Shown here: positions 50,301 to 62,300 of the stretch, piece after piece | How positions within the stretch are numbered: position 1 is the first letter of the stretch | How the letters are laid out: each line of letters begins with the position of its first letter | Source: Halichondria panicea | Lineage: Eukaryota; Porifera; Demospongiae; Suberitida; Halichondriidae | Length of the DNA stretch: 64,000 nt | Direction of reading: 5' to 3' | NCBI RefSeq assembly: GCF_963675165.1 | Contig: NC_087377.1 | Coordinates: forward strand, 16,555,518 to 16,619,517 | The notes under the pieces: model-generated | What the model was told of the DNA's origin: nothing | Databases searched by the model: none | Seen by the model: the letters and a program-made list of their open reading frames with translations, nothing else | Translations under genes and position numbers: made by a program

Positions 50301-53300
50301 TTACGATTTGGTCATCAAGATTCTTAGTCATACACAGGAAAGGGATACATTTGTTGTGTCTTGGGAGAGCGCAGATGGACAAGCACACCTGTGCGATACG
50401 TTGTTCCCCCTGGACGAGCTACTTGTCAAGAACACGTCGTACGTCAAAGACAATAGACTACATTTCCAGCTCTACTTGAAGACTAAATGATCAATGACTA
50501 GCGTTTGTAGCTACAAAAATGTTGTACTGTATAGTGTATAGACTTGTATAGACTTGTATAAAAATAATGATGACATTAATTTTACAAGACTGTGTACACA
50601 AAACAATAGTACAATGGGTGCAGAGGTTGAGGGAGTTTCATTTAGTCTTCAAGTAGAATTGGAATATAGTCCATTATCTTTGCAAGTAGCTCGTTCAGGT
50701 GGAGGAGCTTATCGCACGAGTTCAGTTGTCCACATGCGCTGCTCCAAGACACAACAAACGGATCTCTGTCACGTGTATGGACTGATTATCTTGATGACCA
50801 AATTGACTTTTAAAAAATCCATTGAAGTGGATTCTTTGCTTGGCTAGAATTTTGACTGGTTGACTCTGGATATGATAACCTGGCAGGAGCCATACACATT
50901 TTCTGCAAAGAATTAGCGCTACTGTTAGATATATATTCTTTCCTATGCTTCTTTATGCCAATGACCAGCTTGAAGTCCATTGCTTCATGTTGATCAGTGG
51001 AAGTGTCACTGCATGGTCCAATTACCTATATCTAACGCTTGACATCACTCATAAGGATGGAGTTAGTAACTTCAAATGAGTATCCATGTTATAGCAATCG
51101 TATGTTGTAGCTCGGATATCTGTTTATCTTTCTGGTCCATTCTCTGGTGTAGCTCTCCTGAGCGCAGTGAGGGCGCTACTAAGGGCCTGAGCTAAATGTA
51201 TTATAGTTAAGGTGAATCTGATTATATACGACACTTAGCGACAACATTTTGAGCAATATACCTACCCCAGCATGCACATGCAGCATTCACCTCCAGCAAT
51301 ACCGATCATTTGGACACATATCTAATATACATAGTCTAGCTCTCTCAGCTCGTATACGTGTCTTTTCATACAGTACAAAATGTTTGTGTACTAGCTACAA
51401 AATACTATCATATTGCGCAAGTTTTCATTTAGTCTTCAAGTAGAGCTGGAAATGTAGTCTATTGTCTTTGATGTACGGTGTGTTCTTGGCAAGTAGCTCG
51501 TCCAGGGGGAGGAGCTTATCACACGAGGGCAGTCGTCCATTTATGCTCCCCCAAGACACAACAAATGGATCCCTTTCCTGTGTATGACTGAGAATCTTTA
51601 TGATCAAATTGGCTTTAAAATAAAAACCGAGGCGGACTCTTTGTTTGTTGTCTCTACAAACAGCTAGCGATGCTGTTAGGTTTGACTCTTTCTTAAGCTT
51701 TTTTATACCAATGACCAGCTTGAACTCCATTGCTTCACATTGGTCCATGAAGGTGTCACTGGTCCAATTTCCTGAGGCTAGGAATTGCTTGACATCACTC
51801 ATAATGATATCGTGACAAATGTAGCCATTTGTAGATGATGGAGTTAGTAGCTTCAAGTGAGTGTCCATGTTAGCAATCGTATGCTGTAGCTCGGATATCT
51901 GCTTGTCTTTTTGGTCATGTAGCTCTCTCGTGAGTCTCAGGTTGAGGAGGGTGGCTGTTAGGAGGTGGTGTTGGACACTCTCTGTCATGTGACCCGCCAG
52001 ATCTCTTCGAGGAACCTTCACGTTACATCCAGCACTGGCAAACTCACACTCCACTAGTTGTAGGGGGCAGTCCAACAGATGGTCCTTTAGCTGTCCGTGG
52101 GTGAGGACCCCAGTATCACAGCCGTTGGGACAGGATTCGAGTGATTCGTTGATTTGAGGCTCTGGTTCTCCAGTGTAGGGAGGTGGGGGGTCAAATCTGG
52201 TAGCCATGGCAGTTAAATTAAGCTGTATACTAGATTAATGGTAATGATAAATAGATTTGTGTCTATTAATATTGAACAGGATACAAGATATGAGGGGGTT
52301 CACTCAAAGTGCGTGACCAGAAATCTGATATGTTTGTTTGGGAGATGCCCACAGCATGCCACAGTGGAATAAGATGCCAGTTTGCCCAGTCATAATAATT
52401 ATTTGTACGCTAAGTGCCTAATCTTGTTTAGTTTGATATCAGAGGAGGTACCTCGATGTAAATTAGCTTCTGCAATAATGTTGAGTGTGGGCAGAAACGT
52501 GTCGTACCTCCTCTGGTTTGATATGGATACTGCCAGGAATTCATTAAGAGGAGTATCCTTGCAACGATGGCAGTTGTTCTCAAACCACATTTTAAATGGT
52601 GCGTATAGGTGTAGTTAATATTAGTTAAAAATGATATCAGCACACACACAAGCACACACGTGGTTTGTACCTCCAGCCAACATTTTATCAAGTGATAGTG
52701 ACGTATTCTGTTCTAGAGATGTAGAATGGAATGTGCGTGGGAGTTGGATACTCCTCTTTATGCACTCTCTGATACTAACCACTGTCTGAGCTATAATAAA
52801 AATAGTGATTAGTTATAGAAGGAAAGTTGACCTATAGTTCAATGATGTAATGTTGCTATTTGTACTCAGTCAATGAAAGTGGGATTACCTAATCTACTAT
52901 TTACGCTAAACAACCCATGAACATCCTAATTAGATGGCTTTACCCCACACGCTGTTATAGCTACCGTAATCGTTCTAATTATAGAACCAGTAAAAATAAA
53001 TATTTTTCTAGAAACCATGTACGAAAAAATTGATTTTATATGGTAGTATAATAGGCGTTATAAAAGAGGGCGTCCTAACTGAGGCTGATTCTATAATTAG
53101 AACGATTATAGTGTTCATGCTCTACTTCCTCTATAGGTCAACAATCAACAGCTGGAGATGGACACAAAGTTTGGAGCTGTACATCGCGCTGTTCTTATTC
53201 TCGACAAGTTCGACTGTCAGTTGTCACAAGCAATCAGGAGCAAGTTCAACGCTGCTCCACAAAGGTCAGGGTTCAACCTTTTATCGCTTAGCTACGCTTC

Positions 53301-56300
53301 ACAATCTTTATAGTTAGTGTTAGCGTTAGTCGGGGTTGTATAAAGTTCGGGCTTCACGTATATAGAGTTCGTACGTATGCGCAAGATCTAGACTAATGTC
53401 TCAAAACAATTAGGCCACGTAGAGCTAGCTGTCTATAGCCAGCGTGCTTCTAATATGTTTTGCTCGCTTTTATCTGACAACGATACTTAAGCTCAAAACA
53501 TTTCAGCGCAACTACAAAAACAATACTAACTTTGAACATTAATTTAGTAAACTAGCAGGTTATATACACTCTTATAGACTAGCAGATAGTTCACAGTTTA
53601 TAGTTTGTTAAAGACACAAGCTGAGCAATGTCATTGCCTTTGAGCCTCTTCCTGGGATATATATGTATCATACGTTGTTGCTATGTGACGGTAGAGATCG
53701 TACTGCTGATCCCTCTCCCTCGTCTTGTACCACACGGCAGAACAACTCTGGAGAAGAGCGCCCAGAATACCTAAACCAGCACCGACACAGTATTTACCAA
53801 TCACACAGTTCTTGGAGTGGCAAAATGCTACACTAACTACGGAACCCAAACAGTGGAACAGGAAAAGTGTGCAGAAGACATAACCTGACAGTAGTCCTCT
53901 CATGTTGTATGGTGACTGAGCACATACCAACTCGGTTGTTAGGTGCCAACACAGGGAAAATGCACTGGAGGATAAAATAATGTAGACAAATTGAGACCAA
54001 AGCGAAATATAACCATCATATTGGACAAAAACAACTATAGAAAATGTTGAGTTTGCAATGTTGAGGAACATCACCAGAAAAACTACAATGGTTATTTGCC
54101 TCATAATGCTACCAACGATACGTCTGATTACCGGGTAAACGATGAACTTATACAGCAATATGGTGATCACACCACACCACCAAGGGCTGTAGGTAAACTT
54201 TGAAAACAAGCTGTACACACAAGTGGAGTTAGGGAGCTCTTGGAATTCAAGAGGTGTTGTAAAAACTTGGAATACCCCATACACGCTGATCGAAAAAATC
54301 GTAACCCATATTGGGACAAAAACAATCAACAACCTGCCAAATGTTTTCACATCCTCGACTTGTTCTGTTGTAAATGGACCCCCAAAACGAGACTTTCCAA
54401 GATCTAGTCTAGAAGGAATGTTTTCTTCCCAGTACGTAAAAGCACTGCGATTTACTGGAGATGTGTGCTTGGCTGCAAACTTGAGAACTCTGTAGACGTT
54501 TCTAAAAGCCTGCGTTGACTGTGGTTCAATAATAAGCACCTTCTGACCAAATATAAACAGTGTACACAGAACGATGCACACACAAAAAACAGGGAATAGG
54601 CTCACTATTTCATAGAAAAAATGCAACTTAAAGCATACTGGGACAACATAACACAAGAAGTTGCTGACCCAGAATCCAAAACCTACTGTCACAACATACC
54701 ACTTTAAAAATGATAAAATATCAGTTGAAGATGTGTCCGGCATCTGATCCAAACCTAGCTGAAATGATGTAGCCAAACAAGCACCTCCACCAGAATATAT
54801 CATCACATTTGAAATTGGAGCAGCTATAATACTAACCACGAAATAAGTATTGCTGTCTGTTTGAATTCCTTTTAACACCAAGATTGCTACACTTATACTG
54901 ACACATCCGAAAAACATGAGTACTGCTCCAGTTTTAAACACTCTAAAATTACCGAATCGTGAGTCAGCCAGATATCCAGATAGTGGAGCACTAACAAGAA
55001 ATAAAGTAGAAACTAAAATCAAGTTGATAACTCTTTTGATTTTAAATCCACTAGAGGCTTGTTCAAAATCTCCGCTGAACCACATCGCTGCACATACACA
55101 CCAAATCCACAAGAGAACAAGAGTAGAACCTTTTGAGTAACAATACTTCATTTTCAGTCTACCTATGGTACGTGGAGTTGCTATATATAACACTTAGTCT
55201 ATATATTAATTTATACGTATACTTAAAATCAGAAAGTAAAAAGGAATCCCGAGAGTGAGAGTGCTATTGTAACGAAGTTTGTTTTTTCAAGTCAGTGTTT
55301 TTAAATTCACTGTTACAGTAGCAACGGAAAGCAGAATAACAGTAAACGAACGAAACACTTACAAATGTTATTGTCACCAGGCGCCACATGGTTGTAATAG
55401 TGCGCATGTGTCATATAAAGTGCCTCGAAAAAGCTGCGTATACCTAGCTAGCTCTAATGGCCAACGTGCATGCAAAGTAAGCTTCTTCGACACGAAGCTT
55501 TAACACATCAAAATCTGCCACTATTAAAACTGTTATGTGGAGTCTATCCATGGCACAAAGACAGTGCTGTGGCATTCAGGTAAGTATACAGACAAACCAA
55601 CAGACTGTTATAACCTGTGGCCGCCCACGCGCCTTGGGTTAAAAATGTCTCTGTGTCTATTTGACCACATTATAATAGAGAGGATGCTCTCTCTGCATGG
55701 ACCATTGGAATGTTGTAGTGTATAATTATATCTAATTCCTATAATGGTATGTATGCAATGTGGTTACTATAATTATACCAAGTAAAAAATCTGAAATTGT
55801 AACACAGTTGAATGGCCTCAATCTATATAATTATGGCACTTATAGGTGGTCCAATCTCAAGAAACGAGTAGCCCTAGGCAAGCAAAGAGTTGGTCCGCGT
55901 ATCCAAGCAAAAGGTGACATCATCTCGCAAGATCTGACTAGATTCAGAGAGATCTTCGCTAACTTCAAAGCCAGCTTTCTCGCTAGCCAGTGTATACATC
56001 ACGACTGCTCAAAAGAAGAGGCTTTTGGCCTGGTCGCTGGGTTCACTAAGCAGTTGAGGTCTCTTCAGGCCCAAGCACAGGACCTGATTGAGTTGCAGGA
56101 GCTCCTGGAGACCTCTGTGTTTAACTTCTCGCTGCTCAAAGAGTGAGTTGTTTTAGGCAAGATTTGTTCTTAGAAATCACAGGTTCAATATGTGATGTAA
56201 GATTAAGGCTGTAATTATCGTTCTTATACGTAGAAGGACGGGTCTTTAGTTGAGTTAGTTAGTTTGACTTATCTAGTGTCATGTTTTTTTTTGTAGATTT

Positions 56301-59300
56301 GAAGAAGAGTTGTCCACTCTGCAAGAGCTATGGAAGTTATCAGAGTAAGTCTGATGCATCCCAGAACTGGTGATACCCATGCAACGCTCTGCTGTATTAC
56401 GATTCCTAGTATCTGTTTGAATTCATTCATACTTATTATGCCATGCCGGCCTTTATGTATTCTGTATCAGTATATGAGTGTGTCTTGTGCAATGAAGACT
56501 TCAATCTATAACAACCACCCATCTTTCACTAAGTCTTATACGTTTGTAATTATGTAGCTCTAGATGTTATTGTACTCTGAGAGATATTCGTTACCATGCA
56601 CACTTGTAACCCCCCCACATAGTTCGATTGAGTCACTCCACTCCACGTGGTACCCCCAGTGCTGGTCAGACGTGGACTCCACCCAACTGCTCGTCGGGAC
56701 GGAGGGAGAGTTGGACCAGCTGTCAGTGTTGCCACAAGCCATAGTCACCGACTGGGACCTCTATCAGCACATAGTCGGACATGTGTCCACTGTACAGGCC
56801 AATGCTCCCGTTCTGGAGAGACTTAGGAGGTGATTACTCTACGAGTATGGTTGGTTACGAGTATTATATCCCACTATATACAGTCTAAAGGTAACACTGA
56901 TAACTATTCGAGGTCATAGCAGCTTAATTGAGTGTGGTTTGGTAATTCGGAAAAGCCTGTAATAGCTGATCTAATTAACTCAATAATTTTGGTCTGGTAA
57001 ATTTTCACTTTTCTCCCACTAAAAAATTAATAGTTAAATAGACCATAGTTTATTGCCAAAAAGCCCCGAAAGTAACTTTTGAATTATATACACATACTAT
57101 TAAAATATCAGACAATGTAAACTCAATTTATGGTGTCTCATGCACTCCTTCATTGGTTACCTCTGTAATATCCCACTGTAATTATATACAGTCCGTCTAT
57201 GAGGCCTCGCCATTGGAAGCAGGTGCTCAAGTTGGCACGCAGCGGCACATCTCATTTCCTCAGTAGAGGAGGGACGTTCGATGTCAGTCTACTGGAGGAG
57301 CTGACATTTGGACAGTTTTTGGATATGACATTACATGGTGAGTGTTTTAAATTATAGCCACACAGTATAAATTGTATAGCTTTCAGTTGAACCTGTTTCT
57401 CTCTATAGGACTGAAAACTTAAAATTAGGTGTTCATAAAATATATATACCGCTCACAATTTCATGGCTTGTGTAATTATGCAGAGCATGCTGCTGAAGTG
57501 GATGCTTTAGTGGATAGAGCTAACAAGGACATTGCTATAGAGTCTCTACTCAACACGTTTGAGGAGGTGTGGCTTAGCAAGCACTTTGACCTTCAGCTAC
57601 ATCAGAGAGTAGCCGACACTGGAGGTCAAGAGGTCAGTTACATATTGTGTACTTTTGACATTGAATTGGTGCACAAAATTAATTACCTTTTGCGTATTAT
57701 ACAGAGGTGGCGTTTACATATTTGGGACCTATAGCTTATAGATGCCTGCATGGCCTTTATAATTATCAGTACAGTTGGCCTTCCTTTCTTCAGTAGTGGC
57801 CATTATAGGAGAGTTCCACTGTGCCTACATTGTACGTGTGTGTGCATGTCACTAAACAATCTGCAATAATATTATAGTAAAGGTGTGTGCCCACACTGTT
57901 CCGGTGGTGGTATAGTGGTGCTTGGTTTATATAGATAAAAATAGCCACCTCTTGGGCCTATTTTACCACAAAAGAGGCAAATTTGTGATTTGAGATTGAG
58001 GATTGAAGATAACCACTACTTTCAAATTTCTAAGTATCACTTCTATTGTACATAAGTATACAATTATTATCGCTGCAGACTCTGTCTGAGTTAGCTATGG
58101 AACAGTCCAGTGGCACACCGAAGTCACGAGCACCCTCCACCACACGAGTCGCGTCCGGTGTGAGGCGTGTGGGAGGTGGGGCTGCGTCCATCACGCTACC
58201 CACCACCCCCGGGCACATGGTGATGGGGAAAATCCCTCTCCTCTGCAACACTGGAGGGATATTTGAAACACTGGAAAGTCATCAAGTGAGTTGAGCCTTT
58301 TAGATTTTGTCAATAACTACAATTAATAGAATGATGCATGGTTGTCAATTTTTCTTATGGCTATAATATAAGCAAGTTACAAGTCACTATGACTTGATTA
58401 CTATGGTCCTTGATCACTATAACCTCCCCCCCCCACCAACACCCACCCACACAGATGTCTCTACAAAGCCTCGAGGGCACAGTGGCAGCTGCCTCATTTG
58501 CCGACGACCTCCAGAAATGGCACAAGCAGTTGCAAACCATCGAAGCAGTGCTCAGAGTATGGCTGAAAGTGCAACTGCTTTGGACTCAGTTGGAGGGGGT
58601 ACGTATATAGGGGGGTTTGTATCGTGTATGTGCATGTGTATTTAGGGGGTACGTATATGGCGGTTGCATTTGTGGAATCAAGGGGTACAATATGGGGATT
58701 GGATTGGTGATACTGCGCTGTGTGTCATTACTTTTGTCAGACTAACTGCCCCCCCTTTAGGTGTATGGTTCCACTGAGGTGTCGACCCACCTCCCAGGCC
58801 ACGCCTACACTTTCTCCACCGTAGACTCTGATTGGAGGGAGCTAATGATGGGCGTGGCACGGAACACTGCCGTCATCTCTGTATGCCTCAAGGACGGTGA
58901 GAGGAATTACGCTGTACTGTATAACAGGGAAAATTGGCAATTAAACATGGTGATTTAATTTTGGTAAAATTCGCCAAATTGCCAACTGTTCCCGTTATAC
59001 GGTATACACTCTATCCATTGTACATCTATAGTTCTAGTAAATCCTATAATCTTTAACAGTAACTATTCATTCTATAATTATTTTAAAATTCCAGACTTTA
59101 TAAAGCCTCAGTGTACAGTGTTAGGAGAAAGCAAGCTTCACTTGTGTACTCTTACATGTGTCTTTCATCATTGTGAAGCCATTAAGTTTTACAAATTTTT
59201 GACAATCTCACAAATTCTTCCCTCTCTCCCTCTTCTTGTATAGGCCTGCTGCCGAGCCTGGAGAAGTTCCACTCTAGTCTAGTAGACTGTCAGACGGCGC

Positions 59301-62300
59301 TGGTCCGCTACGTCGAGGGTCAAAGGGTCAAGTGCCCGTGGTTCTACTTTCTTCCTCTCGAGGACATTCTACAGTTTATGTGTTACGGTGCGTGGGTGGG
59401 TGGGGGATTCCCTAGTGGTTTCTGTAGTTACATGCTAGCTTGGCTGTCTGTAAGTAACTTGAATCGGGAGCATCTAATTTCCAACAATTTTATGTCTTCT
59501 TCATGCTTCCGTGCACATTTTACACTCGTATTCTTTTAGGTACTTTACTGTGCATTGTAAATAAGTCCATCACATACGTTTTATGACATGTCAATTTACC
59601 TTCACCACAGGCTCTAGTTTGGACCAGTTTAGTGCTCAGATTCACAAGTTGCTTCCTCACGCCTCTGCCCTCGTGTTTACCAACAACCTGGGACCGGCGT
59701 CTACTGGCCATACCCCCAGCCACCCCCGCACATATGGTATACATCAAAGCAAGATATGCGGCATTGTTAGTACAGTCGGAGAAAGGCTTGATCTTGTACA
59801 GGTATTTTCGTAATAATATGAAACTTAATATAATTAATGGCATGTTCAATTTTATTTTACGTTCATGTCTCTTGGATTCCTATACATTGTACTATGACTG
59901 CATGAACTATTCAATGTATCAAAATTATTACTGAAAATGATTTGTGTTGGTAAAACAAACAAGTAATGCAGCTCTACATGCAGTACTTTCAAATTGGCCA
60001 GGTTATCAATTACGTTTCTATAGCACCTCACCTGTATGTGTGCATGTGGTTATCATACTGTCCACCTCCCTATACAGGCTGTGTCATGTGACGGTCCAGT
60101 GGACATGATAATCTCCAAGCTAATGGCCTCCGTCTCGTCCACCCTCCAATCGCAACTAAGCAACGTAATCACCAAGTTTATCACGCCCAGTCCGTCCCAC
60201 AAGCAACCAATCGAATCGCTATCTAATCTCCCCAATCTCTGGAAGAGCAATAAAGTGTCAACACAAATCTCTATACTGGGCACGCAAATATCACTAGAAA
60301 ACAATCTATCCAAGGCCATCGAAAATTCTCAGAAATTGTCCGAATTTCTCTCGGAAATAAACTCACTTTTGAACACTGTGTCAGATTTGATTAAAGGTTC
60401 TCCGACTAATGTTAGTCTGCCTGAGGTGTTAATGTCAGGGTCTAGTCAGATCTGTCAGGATAATATGGAGTCCAACATTGCGTTGAAAGACAGCGTGTCC
60501 AATATGTCGGCTGTCGATAGTACAAGTAACAGTGGCGTATTTGGTGAACGAGTTCAAATGAACAACATGTACGGTATTTCAAAATACCAGCTTGTCAAGT
60601 TGCAAAACATACAACTTGTTCTTTTGAATTACAAACTCAAAGCTGCGATATTTTTGGAATTGGAATCAAATTCAACGTTAAAAGATTCTTTTGAGTGGCA
60701 ATCGATGCTACATTACGAGTGGTTACCACGGGAACAGAAAGCGTCGATAACGATACTTGGTACCCGATTGATGTACGGTTATCAATACACTGGTAGCTCA
60801 TCACGTCTCTTGCTCACACCTCTCCTGGAGAAGACTCTGTACTCGTTGTTACAGGCCATTGGGACTGAGGGCGGGGCTGTGCTCACTGGAGAGGAGGTGG
60901 GCTATTGGGCTATAATAATTATATCTATGTAGAAATTAAGAAGACCTTTATATTTGCATTTGTGCAGTGGAACTCCATTAATTGTAATGTAGTTCAAGGT
61001 ATAGCGTTTGTTTAGAGGTTATTTGCACACAAACTGTTGGTTGTTTTGGGACCTGGGTACGTGGCCTTTACGTCTTCAGGGTTTGCCCTATAGGGTAGGG
61101 GCTCCACTACATTTATCAGTTAACATTCGCACATTGCTCCTATACGAAAGCTTATCTTGCCTCAAGAGACCCGAGACAGTGTAGTACCTACGTACCCTAG
61201 GTTACTATGAATAGTTTTATTCACTCTACAATATGTTGACGTGCATGCCCATGCTATGTACAGGGTTCTGGTAAGAGCTCGCTAGTTCGTGAGCTAGCTG
61301 TGACATCTGGTCGATTGTTATTCACCGTGAGGTGCTCCCCTCTCACCAACGTGGCAGCTGCTCTTGCTGCTGTCAAGGGGATGAGTGCTACAGGTCAGCG
61401 CCATATAAACAGTATAATTAGGGTCCTTGAAATAAAATGACTCATACGTGTGCTTGTGTGTATTTTATGGCCAGTTTTTTTCCTCGCAAGATATTAACTG
61501 TCTGGTGATATCATACATGCATGGAATTTATTCACAACCCTGTACTCCCCCGAATATTTGTGTTTGTTTGCGTTTATGTATTGACATAATCTAATTTCAC
61601 TCTTTCACCTTTCTTTCTAAATCTCCCAGTCCACTAACCTTCCTGACTGTCCAGTTACTTAATTATTCTTTATTCCCATGTGCAGGATCATGGCTCCTCC
61701 TCCATTCTCTTGACACCCTCACACCCTCCGTCCTACAAACTGTGTGCAGTCTACTGGCCAGCATCCATCACGGCAGGCTCTCCCACTCGACTAGCATACA
61801 ATGGATGAAGACCAGTGTAGCTCTAGCGACTGACCCTCCTGGAGCTTGCTTTGCAACTATGTCTTGCTCTAAACAGAAAAACTTTCCTAGTACACTACTC
61901 GACTATTTTCAAACTTGTAGTGTGAGCACGCCGGATAGAATGGTTGTTTTAGAGGCTCTGTTTCTTGTGAACGAGTTCAATAATTCAATTCAGCTTGCAC
62001 AACTATTGGACAAAATTTGCCTTTCAATTGAAGAGCTTTTCGGTGACTTAGACTCAGGAAAATCCGCACAAAATCCTTTCAATCTTGGCTTGCACAAGCT
62101 CAAAGCTATTGTATCGCTTGCCCGTAAGCACAGTAAAGACTTGATAGGTCTTGGCCTTCTAGCAACAGATGGAGAGCCTACTATGAATAATAATCTCAAA
62201 ATGCCAAGTATGGTCTACTCTGAAATGTCCTTTAGTACCCAGCGAGCTTCTCTTAAGTTTAGAGCCGGTAGTGAAGACAACGATTCGGAACCGCTCACAC

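Noticed and set aside
53030..53317. ORF overlapping dynein exon 22 in another frame
   Set aside because: The dynein frame at 53137-53264 joins in phase on both sides; this one does not.
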